Numbered from the stretch's first letter, positions 1-5,316 are shown. The stretch is 8,459 bases of DNA from Clostridia bacterium (GCA_900769795.1 CAAGHZ010000099.1:1-8459), one strand, 5' to 3'. The notes: generated from the sequence alone by a model not told the origin. Program-made: numbers and translations.

Positions 1-991
1 AATCCATGTTTCCGTCGACTTTATAATTATAACCTGTTTCCGGGTCTTTTGCAAGTCTTGTTTTTAGCTCCGCATCAGCCGTTATAGTCACGCATCTGCA
101 ATTCGGGTGCATTACCGGATAATTTACACCCTCCGTTGCCTCGTCAAAGTCAAAAACTCTGTTATCGAGGCTTGCGCATTTCTCGCAGGTCCGCTCCGAC
201 AGTGCCGCAAGGTAACGATACTTTTCTATCCCTGCGGCCCTATATGCTTCTTTCTGTCCCTCGCCTAAAAAATGTGCGGTCTCAGTGCGCACAAGCCGCT
301 CGGCAACATAACGTGTATGCTCGGTATATTCCATCAATCCTGATGCAAGTTTTGCCCTTGACTGCCCTGTCATAAGCCCCTTGACAATCGTTTCCTGAAC
401 ATCGTCGGAAAACTCCTGACAATGCCTCCAAATTCTTTCGCTATAGTTTTCTCCATGCCACGGCGCACTCAAAGCCTTGTTTATCGCACGCCTTGGCAGC
501 ACATCAAAGGCAATGCCTGCATTATATCCCTCGGCAAGGTTATATATATTCCCATAATATCCGCTTGCGTATATGTTTGAGAACAATTCCTTGCACAAAA
601 TTTTTTCAGCAGATGCCGCCTTGACAAACTCCGCAATTATCTTATTCCCTATTGAATCAATACGCCTTATCCTCGCACCATATGCCTGTGCGTTTATTCG
701 ATTCATAATATCGGCTCGTTCTTCTACAGTTTCGGCAAGGTCAAGCAGTTCTCGCAGCTCGTTATAGGATTTATCTCTTTCGGACGCAGACAGAAGCTCT
801 TCAAGTTCTTCTCTACTGACTATCCCGGTCTGCTTGCCAAGCTCCTTGCGAATACGCCCGAGCTCGTCATCAATATGGTCAAGAGCCGCTCCATACAGTC
901 TATGTATATCATCAAGGGTTGCAGTCGCATCCTGTTGGGCGTAATACTCTGCAGCTATCGCCCTGTCTCGCCAATAAGCTCTACTCTTCAT
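1..991 (-). CDS. Phage minor head protein, SPP1 gp7 / Mu F-like (partial, 3' end off window)
   Basis: This is a minor capsid protein that in SPP1-like phages associates with the portal and helps head assembly or DNA ejection. I translated 330 codons from ATG at 991 without a stop, and the gene runs off the left edge. The N-terminal half is helical and charged. Near residues 267-299 is the Mu F-type signature: TCEKC, then a spaced Asp, then HPNCRC, a Cys/His pattern typical of the family. The start overlaps the portal stop by 11 bases. A GAGG at 995-998 lies only 3 bases upstream of it, so translation is probably coupled to the portal; an in-frame ATG at 994 is also possible. Family assignment is secure from the motif and from position directly after the portal gene. 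Confidence 0.9.
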   Translation of the reverse strand, partial: MKSRAYWRDRAIAAEYYAQQDATATLDDIHRLYGAALDHIDDELGRIRKELGKQTGIVSREELEELLSASERDKSYNELRELLDLAETVEERADIMNRINAQAYGARIRRIDSIGNKIIAEFVKAASAEKILCKELFSNIYASGYYGNIYNLAEGYNAGIAFDVLPRRAINKALSAPWHGENYSERIWRHCQEFSDDVQETIVKGLMTGQSRAKLASGLMEYTEHTRYVAERLVRTETAHFLGEGQKEAYRAAGIEKYRYLAALSERTCEKCASLDNRVFDFDEATEGVNYPVMHPNCRCVTITADAELKTRLAKDPETGYNYKVDGNMD

Positions 992-2339
992 CATCCTCAC
1001 TTGCCTTTACGGGCGTTTTGTAGCCACCCATAGCATTCAGTGCTGCCTCTTGTTTATTCTGTCGCTCCTGCGCGGCAAGCTCTGCCTCTTCTTTTGCATC
1101 TGTTACAAAAGGAACTCTTGCAAGAAGAGTCTCGTCCGATACAATTCCCGATAACGTTGAAACCATTTGAGCTATCTCAAGCTCGTTGGCAGGTAAGTTC
1201 CTGTGGAACTCTATGTCAATTTCGTGAAGCGGAACAACTGCAACGTTCTTCTTGACGTTAAGGAAGTTCATATAAAGCTCAAGTCTCTCCCTGAGTCCTT
1301 TTTCAAACAATCTCTCTTTGTTTCTTATACTCTGCTCGAACCCAAGTAGCTTGTACTTTATGGCAACGCCTGAGACATTTCCGGCAAACGCCTCGTCGGT
1401 CAAGTCGGGCACCATCGACATCTTGTGTATATCCTCTATCAGCGCATTTCGCAAAACCTCGACATCAGACTCGCTCAACGCCCTGCTTAAGTATTTACCT
1501 TCTCCGCCCGGCTCTCCACAAAGGATCTTCTCTTCCTTTAGTTCTTTGGCTTCGTCGCTTGTTATATCAAGCCCAAGAAGAAGCAAAAATGAGTCCACAA
1601 ACTGTTCTTTATCATTGACTCTGTCAGACATCAACGTATTATAAGAATCTATGATGCTGATTTCCTGCTCAAAATCACCCTGGCACTCGTCATTGTTCTT
1701 ATACTCAATAAACGGAACTGCACCAAAATAATGCTCTTCTTCCTCGCCTGTTACTTCTATCTGCGTAAAGCCGTTGTATCCCTTATATCGTCTGATATAT
1801 CTGTCATCGGCGTAGTAAATCACTCCATCGCCGAGGCTTCCGTCAATATTTATCTCTCTGTAGTAATAAACGCCAAACAATTTGCTGCGTTTTACTGTAT
1901 CATCGTACACTACGAACGCGCTGACAGGCGGAAGATACACCGAGCGAGGCACCGCAGCCTCATCACTATATACCAATTCGACAGCATTGCCGTAAATCGA
2001 AGAACCTTTAGCAATCTCACAGTCAACACTTGATAAATTTTGCGCAAAATACTCGTCTTTGATTGCCTTAATGTCTGTTCCCTCGCCTGCTGAATATGTC
2101 ACAGGAGAGCCCAAAAAATACGCTGTACTCATTTGCGTAATGTACTTGGCATAGTTTGCTACTATTTTGTTGTTTGCCGCTCCCATGCTTTTTTTTGGCC
2201 TTGACAGGATACTATGTTTACCAAGGTAGTAGTCCATAAGACCTTGACGATGACTTCTTTGCGTCTCGTTTGCTGTTATCAACTTTGATAAGGTGTCCGG
2301 ACTGACGCCATTTTCAAAATATCTGCGATTTAATATCAA
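981..2339 (-). CDS. Phage portal protein, SPP1 gp6 family
   Basis: This protein forms the dodecameric portal ring at one capsid vertex, through which the terminase pumps DNA. The sequence shows the family's early YYLGKH motif, the NNKIVANYAKYITQM segment, a YLGSP-like FLGSP turn, an Asn-rich mid region (YGNAVELVY), the SGVAIKYKL segment before the long C-terminal helix, and an acidic tail (DDEE). I place the start at TTG 2339 (452 residues). AAGGAG at 2349-2354 overlaps the TAA stop of the large terminase and lies 9 bases upstream of that TTG, and the 31 extra N-terminal residues of a longer frame would only repeat terminase-coding DNA. The gene lies between terL and the minor head gene, as in SPP1-like phages. 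It appears intact. Confidence 0.92.
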   Translation of the reverse strand: MILNRRYFENGVSPDTLSKLITANETQRSHRQGLMDYYLGKHSILSRPKKSMGAANNKIVANYAKYITQMSTAYFLGSPVTYSAGEGTDIKAIKDEYFAQNLSSVDCEIAKGSSIYGNAVELVYSDEAAVPRSVYLPPVSAFVVYDDTVKRSKLFGVYYYREINIDGSLGDGVIYYADDRYIRRYKGYNGFTQIEVTGEEEEHYFGAVPFIEYKNNDECQGDFEQEISIIDSYNTLMSDRVNDKEQFVDSFLLLLGLDITSDEAKELKEEKILCGEPGGEGKYLSRALSESDVEVLRNALIEDIHKMSMVPDLTDEAFAGNVSGVAIKYKLLGFEQSIRNKERLFEKGLRERLELYMNFLNVKKNVAVVPLHEIDIEFHRNLPANELEIAQMVSTLSGIVSDETLLARVPFVTDAKEEAELAAQERQNKQEAALNAMGGYKTPVKASEDDEE

Positions 2340-2348
2340 TAAACTCAA

Positions 2349-2354
2349 CTCCTT
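2349..2354 (-). promoter_or_regulatory. Ribosome binding site deciding the portal start
   Basis: The minus strand reads AAGGAG here, overlapping the TAA stop of the large terminase (2353-2355). The next start codon at proper distance is TTG at 2337-2339. No comparable site precedes the ATG codons at 2435 or 2423. This supports a non-ATG start and stop/start coupling with terL. Confidence 0.7.
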
Positions 2355-3615
2355 AATATATTCCGACCTCGCTTCGGCTATAAACCTTTGTCGGTCTCCG
2401 CCCGATATCTTCTTCAAGGGCATATCGTGCCGCATCTATACAATGGTTGTTTTTATCAGGGAAATTTGCTTTAAAATTGCCGTTGCTATCCTTTTCAAGT
2501 TCGTACTCATAAAACTCCCTTGCGGCATTGGGGCACCTTTTAGAGTCAATAATAATCGCCTCAAGCGATTGCATAAATTTGATTCCATATTCAACACTAT
2601 CGGGACCCTTTTTAGCTCCCCGAACTCTCAAACCGTATTCTTTCAGTTCTCTTATACTCTTTGGCTCAGCACTATCACAAGTGATATAGTCGTTATAATG
2701 CGTTTTCTTATTGATGTTCTCCGCCGCTGCTTTATTCGATAGTCCAACCTTGTAAATCTCATCAAAGATATATAGTCTTCTACGTGTCTTGTCATAGTGA
2801 CACACAAGATAAACAAAAGGGTCTATCGCATAGCCGAAGTCAATTCCTCTGCGCATCTTGTCAAAGGTTTTGATTTCGTCGTCCGCAATGACCCTGATAT
2901 CAATATTCGTAAATACCTCTCCGCCCGTACCTGTTACCTCGCCCATATATTCGTGAGCATATAGCTCAGGCTTCGTTTTCTTTAAGTGCTCTGCTTCGAC
3001 AATAAACTGCTCCCCAAGCCATTCGTCCGGGACATCTAAATATGTACTATGATGAACAAGCCTGTCGTCACGCTCTGTCAAAACTTCCTCATTGACCCAA
3101 TTGCGCTGACTTGCAGGTGGATTGTAAGAATAAAATACATCGAACTTCGAGCCGCCTCTCATAAGCGACTGATTTATAGTTCTTATCTCCGCCATCCCGA
3201 AAAACTCATCAACTTCCTCGTACCAGATATAGCGGATATATCCCTTGTGCACCTTAGTAGACTTTATCTTTTTTGGCTTGTCCGCTCCCCTGAAGAGTAT
3301 TCTCTGCCCTGTCGGCAAATAAATCAACTCCAGAGGAGATAGCTTCTGCTGCCAATACTCGCTTACCCCAAGCTTGTCAATCGCCCACACAAGCTGCTCA
3401 TACACACTGTCTTTTAAATACACTCCGACCTTACGGATTGCAATAGCGTTTGCGCTCGGGTCTTGCATCATACCAAGAATAATCTCTATGCTAATAAACG
3501 ATGATTTTGTCGAACCTCTGCCACCCTTCGTCCAATAATGAGTGTGCCCGTTCCTCTTGATGTCGTTATGCATTTCATAAAATGACGGCGCTATCAGCTC
3601 GCTCAGCTTAGGCAT
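2353..3615 (-). CDS. Phage terminase large subunit, PBSX/SPP1 family
   Basis: This is the ATP-driven DNA packaging motor and headful nuclease, acting at the portal. Walker A is GGRGSTKS at residues 31-38. Walker B is YIWYEEVDEF at about 129-138 with the paired acidic residues, and the coupling motif is SYNPP at about 163-167. The C-terminal RNase H-like nuclease carries GIDFG (Asp about 259), TCDSAEP (Asp about 314) and NNHCIDAARYAL (Asp about 394), the expected metal-binding acids. Length (420 residues) is normal for PBSX-type TerL. The start is ATG 3615, because AGAGGTGG at 3621-3628 is 5 bases away; a longer frame to 3645 lacks such a site. It overlaps the small terminase gene by 8 bases. 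All catalytic motifs are present, so the gene looks functional. Confidence 0.95.
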   Translation of the reverse strand: MPKLSELIAPSFYEMHNDIKRNGHTHYWTKGGRGSTKSSFISIEIILGMMQDPSANAIAIRKVGVYLKDSVYEQLVWAIDKLGVSEYWQQKLSPLELIYLPTGQRILFRGADKPKKIKSTKVHKGYIRYIWYEEVDEFFGMAEIRTINQSLMRGGSKFDVFYSYNPPASQRNWVNEEVLTERDDRLVHHSTYLDVPDEWLGEQFIVEAEHLKKTKPELYAHEYMGEVTGTGGEVFTNIDIRVIADDEIKTFDKMRRGIDFGYAIDPFVYLVCHYDKTRRRLYIFDEIYKVGLSNKAAAENINKKTHYNDYITCDSAEPKSIRELKEYGLRVRGAKKGPDSVEYGIKFMQSLEAIIIDSKRCPNAAREFYEYELEKDSNGNFKANFPDKNNHCIDAARYALEEDIGRRPTKVYSRSEVGIY

Positions 3616-4078
3616 CGCACCCACCTCTTGGAATGTCATCAACAATAATTACCTGCTGATTTCCGTCAAGCTTTACTTTATCTGTCCACAAAGAATAATA
3701 CTTTCCAAGTAACTCCGCAGCCTTTGTCCTCTCCTTCGTGCTTGCATCTATCTCATCTATCTCCTGAACGCCGTCACCGACAAATCGCAGCGTCTCTTCC
3801 ATAACCTCGCCACGCATAACCGATGTCAAGTATTCAAGAACCTCTTTTGCATCCGCAAGGCGTACGGATTTTATTTCGTTAAGTTTTTCCTCTATGAAGG
3901 CTTTAAGTTCAGGCTTGAAAGGCAAATGTCTTTTTGCAGTAGAGTTCGGCAGAGTTTCAACAAGCCACTCATAAGCATATTTTGCAGTCGATTTTTTATA
4001 CCCGGCTCTAATCGCTGCCTGCATTGCATTACAATCAACCAAATATTCAACGGCAAACAATTCCTCTTTATCCGTCAC
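3608..4078 (-). CDS. Phage terminase small subunit (Terminase_2 family)
   Basis: This is the DNA-recognition subunit that binds the packaging site and recruits the large subunit. The N-terminal helix-turn-helix has the family look: FAVEYLVDCNAMQAAIRAGY followed by a helix with STAKYAYEWL. It is followed by a helical oligomerisation region (LADAKEVLEYLTSVMRGE) and a C-terminal stretch ending in acidic and glycine residues, with KAAELLGKYYSLW just before it. I favour GTG 4078 (156 residues): GAGGTG at 4085-4090 lies 6 bases upstream. The ATG at 4099 would put its ribosome site inside a hairpin with a T-tract and has no Shine-Dalgarno sequence. It is the first gene of the late cluster and is coupled to terL. 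Confidence 0.9.
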   Translation of the reverse strand: MTDKEELFAVEYLVDCNAMQAAIRAGYKKSTAKYAYEWLVETLPNSTAKRHLPFKPELKAFIEEKLNEIKSVRLADAKEVLEYLTSVMRGEVMEETLRFVGDGVQEIDEIDASTKERTKAAELLGKYYSLWTDKVKLDGNQQVIIVDDIPRGGCDA

Positions 4079-4101
4079 CGCAGTCACCTCTTTTCCCATA
4101 C

Positions 4102-4131
4102 AAAAAAGCGACCCCGTTCACAGAGTCGCTT
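4102..4131 (-). terminator. Intrinsic terminator-like hairpin just upstream of terS
   Basis: On the minus strand AAGCGAC (4125-4131) pairs with GTCGCTT (4106-4112). Further G-U and C-G pairs extend the stem inward to leave a six-base loop, and six T follow the stem (4102-4107). A shorter T-run also follows on the plus strand (4135-4139), so it may act both ways. It sits between the probable late promoter and terS, so it could attenuate the late operon or stop upstream transcripts. Confidence 0.65.
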
Positions 4132-4150
4132 CGATTTTTCTACAGTTTAC

Positions 4151-4179
4151 ATTATAACACAGATGTATGTGTCATTTAG
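4151..4179 (-). promoter_or_regulatory. Putative late-operon promoter, extended -10, weak -35
   Basis: The minus strand carries TGTTATAAT, a perfect -10 with an extended TG, at 4151-4156 plus the upstream bases. The hexamer 17 bases upstream is CTAAAT (4174-4179), a poor -35. A strong extended -10 with no good -35 suits an activator-dependent promoter. The DUF1492/ArpU-like protein whose fragment lies nearby is a candidate activator. The start would be near 4144, about 13 bases before the hairpin. Confidence 0.5.
4157..4172. repeat. Inverted repeat over the late promoter spacer
   Basis: ACACA-GATGTA-TGTGT has five-base perfect arms and a six-base centre. It directly adjoins the minus-strand -10 and covers the spacer up to the weak -35. 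It could be the binding site of the late activator or of a repressor; this is inference from position. Confidence 0.45.
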
Positions 4180-4220
4180 TGGCATCTTGAAAAAAACATT
4201 AAAAATTTTTAAAAAAAGGC

Positions 4221-4249
4221 TTGACATATAGTGCACTATATGATATAAT
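4221..4249 (+). promoter_or_regulatory. Strong sigma-A promoter of the small-peptide/RHH module
   Basis: TTGACA (4221-4226), a 17-base spacer and TATAAT (4244-4249) match the sigma-70/A consensus exactly. Transcription would start near 4256 with a leader of about 20 bases before the ATG at 4275. The spacer is filled by an 18-base palindrome, so it is very probably a repressed promoter. Confidence 0.88.
4225..4242. promoter_or_regulatory. Operator palindrome inside the promoter spacer
   Basis: CATATAGTGCACTATATG is a perfect 18-base palindrome lying between and touching the -35 and -10. A protein bound here would block RNA polymerase. The ribbon-helix-helix protein encoded at 4537-4725 in the same transcription unit is the obvious candidate, since such proteins bind short palindromes and commonly repress their own operons. 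The pairing is inferred. Confidence 0.75.
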
Positions 4250-4274
4250 ATATTTAGAAAGTGAGGTGAGACAA

Positions 4275-4382
4275 ATGATTGAGTTAGTCGCAAAAATAAT
4301 CAGCTTGTTAATTGAGATAGTCGGCTTAGCAACTGCTATTCTCGCATACAAGCTGATTAAAGAGAAAAAGGGGGATGAATAG
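4275..4382 (+). CDS. Small hydrophobic membrane peptide 1 (35 aa), toxin/holin-like
   Basis: A 35-residue peptide begins MIELVAKIISLL. It has one hydrophobic helix (about residues 4-25) and a charged tail, KLIKEKKGDE. It has a good ribosome site, GAGGTGAG at 4263-4270, and is the first gene after the promoter at 4221. The build (one membrane helix plus a Lys-rich C-terminus, 30-40 residues, phage context) is that of Firmicute type I toxins or holin-like toxins such as the TxpA/BsrG and Fst groups. I do not recognise a specific family and infer no activity beyond membrane insertion. Its last codons form one arm of a GC-rich hairpin. It aligns without gaps to the 30-residue peptide at 4431. Confidence 0.65.
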   Translation: MIELVAKIISLLIEIVGLATAILAYKLIKEKKGDE

Positions 4383-4400
4383 TCCCCCGCCCCTTCGGGG
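4365..4400. terminator. GC-rich double hairpin; terminator-like on the minus strand
   Basis: GGGGGA (4370-4375) pairs with TCCCCC (4383-4388) around a seven-base loop that contains the peptide's stop codon. CCCC (4390-4393) pairs with GGGG (4397-4400) around TTC. CCCCG (4385-4389) can instead pair with CGGGG (4396-4400), so the structures compete. Read on the minus strand, the first hairpin is followed by TTTTTCTCTTT, a good intrinsic terminator. On the plus strand only an AT-rich stretch follows, so read-through to the next genes is expected. Confidence 0.55.
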
Positions 4401-4407
4401 TAAATAT

Positions 4408-4436
4408 ATTATAACTCAATCATCAAAAAAATGCAA
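4408..4436 (-). promoter_or_regulatory. Possible antisense promoter over the small-peptide genes
   Basis: The minus strand has a perfect TATAAT (4408-4413) 17 bases from TTGCAT (4431-4436), which matches the -35 only in its first three bases. Transcription would begin near 4401 and meet the hairpin at 4370-4388, giving an RNA of only about 35-40 bases complementary to the end of peptide 1. In AT-rich DNA such a match may be chance. Confidence 0.3.
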
Positions 4437-4523
4437 GTGCTAGATTTAGTAATAAGTTTGATTTCATTAATTTCAAACATTATTTTACTATTCGCTGTAT
4501 TGCGACTCATAAAGAAAAAGTAA
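4431..4523 (+). CDS. Small hydrophobic membrane peptide 2 (30 aa), similar to peptide 1
   Basis: A 30-residue frame starts MQVLDLVISLISL, is almost wholly hydrophobic, and ends RLIKKK. It aligns without gaps to peptide 1: shared pattern [IV]-I-S-L-[LI], then Ile three residues on, then [KR]-L-I-K-x-K at the end. About a third of positions are identical, and the basic C-terminus is the same. This suggests a duplicated or functionally paired membrane peptide. There is no Shine-Dalgarno sequence before the ATG, so expression may depend on read-through or coupling. Its TAA overlaps the ribosome site of the next gene (4522-4528), tying the two together. The missing ribosome site is the main reason for caution. 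Confidence 0.5.
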   Translation: MQVLDLVISLISLISNIILLFAVLRLIKKK

Positions 4524-4536
4524 GGAGGCAACAACA

Positions 4537-4725
4537 ATGCATGATAGTTATGCTGCACAAAAAGAATATCTCTCAAAAAAGAAACAGCTTCGCGTATGGA
4601 TGGATGCAGACAAGTATGACAAATTTAAAACAATGGTATCCAACAATAACGAGAGTATATATTCTTTAATCAACAAATTTGTCGATGATTATCTATCATC
4701 CGCAGGAGAATCAGAGAGCCATTAG
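4537..4725 (+). CDS. Ribbon-helix-helix (Arc/CopG-like) DNA-binding protein
   Basis: This is a 62-residue protein with a strong ribosome site (AAGGAGG at 4522-4528, 8 bases from the ATG). Residues about 16-22 (KQLRVWM) form the beta strand that would enter the DNA groove. Two helices follow, about 24-35 (DKYDKFKTMVSN) and about 39-53 (SIYSLINKFVDDYL), with the short turn between them that marks the ribbon-helix-helix fold. Proteins of this fold act as dimers on palindromes and often repress their own operons. The operon promoter at 4221 carries such a palindrome, so autoregulation of the peptide genes is likely. The stop codon overlaps that of the convergent regulator fragment. Family is judged from the pattern, not from a close relative. 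Confidence 0.72.
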   Translation: MHDSYAAQKEYLSKKKQLRVWMDADKYDKFKTMVSNNNESIYSLINKFVDDYLSSAGESESH

Positions 4726-4741
4726 CGCTCTCTGATTTTTT
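4709..4741 (+). terminator. Intrinsic terminator of the RHH module
   Basis: AATCAGAGAGC (4709-4719) pairs perfectly with GCTCTCTGATT (4727-4737) around a seven-base loop and is followed by a T-run to 4741. The hairpin contains the last codons and stop of the RHH gene and, on the other strand, the last codons and stop of the regulator fragment. No T-run follows on the minus strand, so it acts rightward. Confidence 0.9.
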
Positions 4742-4838
4742 CTACCTCAAAAAGCGCCTTCCCGTGCAGTTTGAGCACGTGTCTGTAATCGTAATTCATT
4801 TTGCATGCAATCTTCTCCCACGGCTCAAACTCAATATA
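4722..4838 (-). pseudogene. C-terminal fragment of DUF1492/ArpU-like phage late regulator
   Basis: The last 38 codons of a phage transcription regulator survive. They read YIEFEPWEKIACKMNY, then DYRHVLKLHGKALFEV, ending KIRER and TAA at 4722-4724. The WEKIA...DYRHV...LHGKAL pattern is the sigma-region-4-like helix-turn-helix at the C-terminus of DUF1492/ArpU-type proteins, which switch on late operons just upstream of the terminase genes. Upstream of about 4838 the frame loses family character (a Leu/Cys/Val run read antisense to integrase codons), and no start or N-terminal domain follows. The gene is therefore truncated at the deletion point. Position, one small module away from terS, fits the family role. 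The protein is not expected to work. Confidence 0.7.
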
Positions 4839-5052
4839 TGATAGACACACCAAAGCACAAAGCAACAGAAAAGAAAATTCTTAGTGAAATCGAAATGCAA
4901 CTTATAATGGTATTATTGCCAAGCGAAGAACTTAAGTTTCAAGTAATATTTTACTTTGCAGCAATGTGCAGTATGCACAAACAGTAAATATTGCCATTGA
5001 CATTATGGCAAATGTATTCCAAGGCGAACAGAGCGCCTCAAGACAATCTTAA
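4838..5052 (+). pseudogene. int: Degenerate tyrosine integrase, internally deleted and frameshifted
   Basis: The first part (4838-4987 frame) reads MIDTPKHKATEKK, then ILSEIEMQLIMVLL, then LKFQVIFYFAAMCSMHK. This resembles the start of a phage integrase catalytic domain: linker PK..K, E-x-x-x-L-[ST]-x-x-E, then the helix ending in the TGMRRGE box, here worn to CSMHKQ without the catalytic Arg. A second frame, ending at 5052, reads SNVQYAQTVNIAIDIMANVF, resembling the integrase end (SNVQ...Tyr-Ala-His/Gln..., then the terminal helix). The Arg-His-x-x-Arg core between them is missing, so an internal deletion of roughly 130 residues plus a frame change is inferred. No N-terminal domain and no ribosome site exist. 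The location, C-terminus toward the tRNA, fits a prophage integrase. A search should confirm it. Confidence 0.55.
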
Positions 5053-5062
5053 AAAAATTATT

Positions 5063-5084
5063 TGTGCAATAAACTGTGCAATAA
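5063..5084. repeat. Direct repeat TGTGCAATAA, two copies
   Basis: TGTGCAATAA occurs at 5063-5072 and 5075-5084, a 12-base period. It lies between the integrase remnant and the tRNA end. Short direct repeats beside an attachment core can be integrase arm-binding sites, but nothing here proves it. Confidence 0.4.
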
Positions 5085-5114
5085 CCTCAAAAACCAATCT
5101 TGTATTTAAACAAC

Positions 5115-5148
5115 AAAAAAACCGCAAAGCCTTGAGCCTTGCGGTTTT
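5115..5148 (-). terminator. Terminator of tRNA-Arg, possibly bidirectional
   Basis: On the minus strand AACCGCAAGGC (5136-5146) pairs with GCTTTGCGGTT (5120-5130), with one G-U pair and a five-base loop, followed by seven or eight T. It lies directly after the tRNA 3' end. On the plus strand the same stem has one A-C mismatch and a shorter T-run, so it could also end rightward transcription from the integrase side. Confidence 0.88.
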
Positions 5149-5152
5149 CTAA

Positions 5153-5229
<77 letters not shown>

Positions 5230-5248
5230 AATTATTAACAACTTTGCT

Positions 5249-5277
5249 ATTATAACATCATTATATAAAAAAATCAA
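5249..5277 (-). promoter_or_regulatory. Promoter of tRNA-Arg
   Basis: The minus strand has TTGATT (5272-5277), a 17-base spacer and a perfect TATAAT (5249-5254). The start would fall about 10-15 bases before the mature tRNA 5' end at 5229. Confidence 0.8.
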
Positions 5278-5316
5278 GACCTTTTTTAAAATTTTTTAAA
5301 TTTTATATATAATATG

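Larger units (their letters stand above)
1..5152. mobile_element. Cryptic prophage remnant at tRNA-Arg (left end outside window)
   Basis: The segment holds, reading leftward on the minus strand, a late-regulator fragment, small terminase, large terminase, portal and minor head protein. This is the standard packaging/head order of SPP1/PBSX-type siphophages of Firmicutes. A broken tyrosine integrase lies between the regulator fragment and the 3' end of tRNA-Arg, the usual place for a tRNA-targeting prophage end. No repressor, excisionase, replication or recombination gene is present between integrase and late regulator, where they would be expected, so the element appears deleted there. The right boundary at the tRNA is inferred. 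The left boundary, tail and lysis genes lie outside the window. Confidence 0.88.

Noticed and set aside
136..767. Plus-strand open frames inside the minor head gene
   Set aside because: They are antisense to a long conserved minus-strand frame with the HPNCRC motif; composition is not protein-like.
2340..2435. N-terminal extension of the portal frame to ATG 2435 or 2423
   Set aside because: It overlaps conserved terL coding sequence, has no ribosome site, and a good AAGGAG points to TTG 2339.
1040..2742. Several plus-strand frames opposite portal and terL
   Set aside because: Shadows of the phage genes, with no ribosome sites or recognisable motifs.
4079..4099. ATG 4099 as the terS start
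   Set aside because: No Shine-Dalgarno sequence, and the leader would be a terminator hairpin. GTG 4078 has GAGGTG at 6 bases.
4805..4837. Extension of the integrase frame upstream to ATG 4805
   Set aside because: This stretch is antisense to the conserved WEKIACKMNY part of the regulator, so the frame is open there only by chance.
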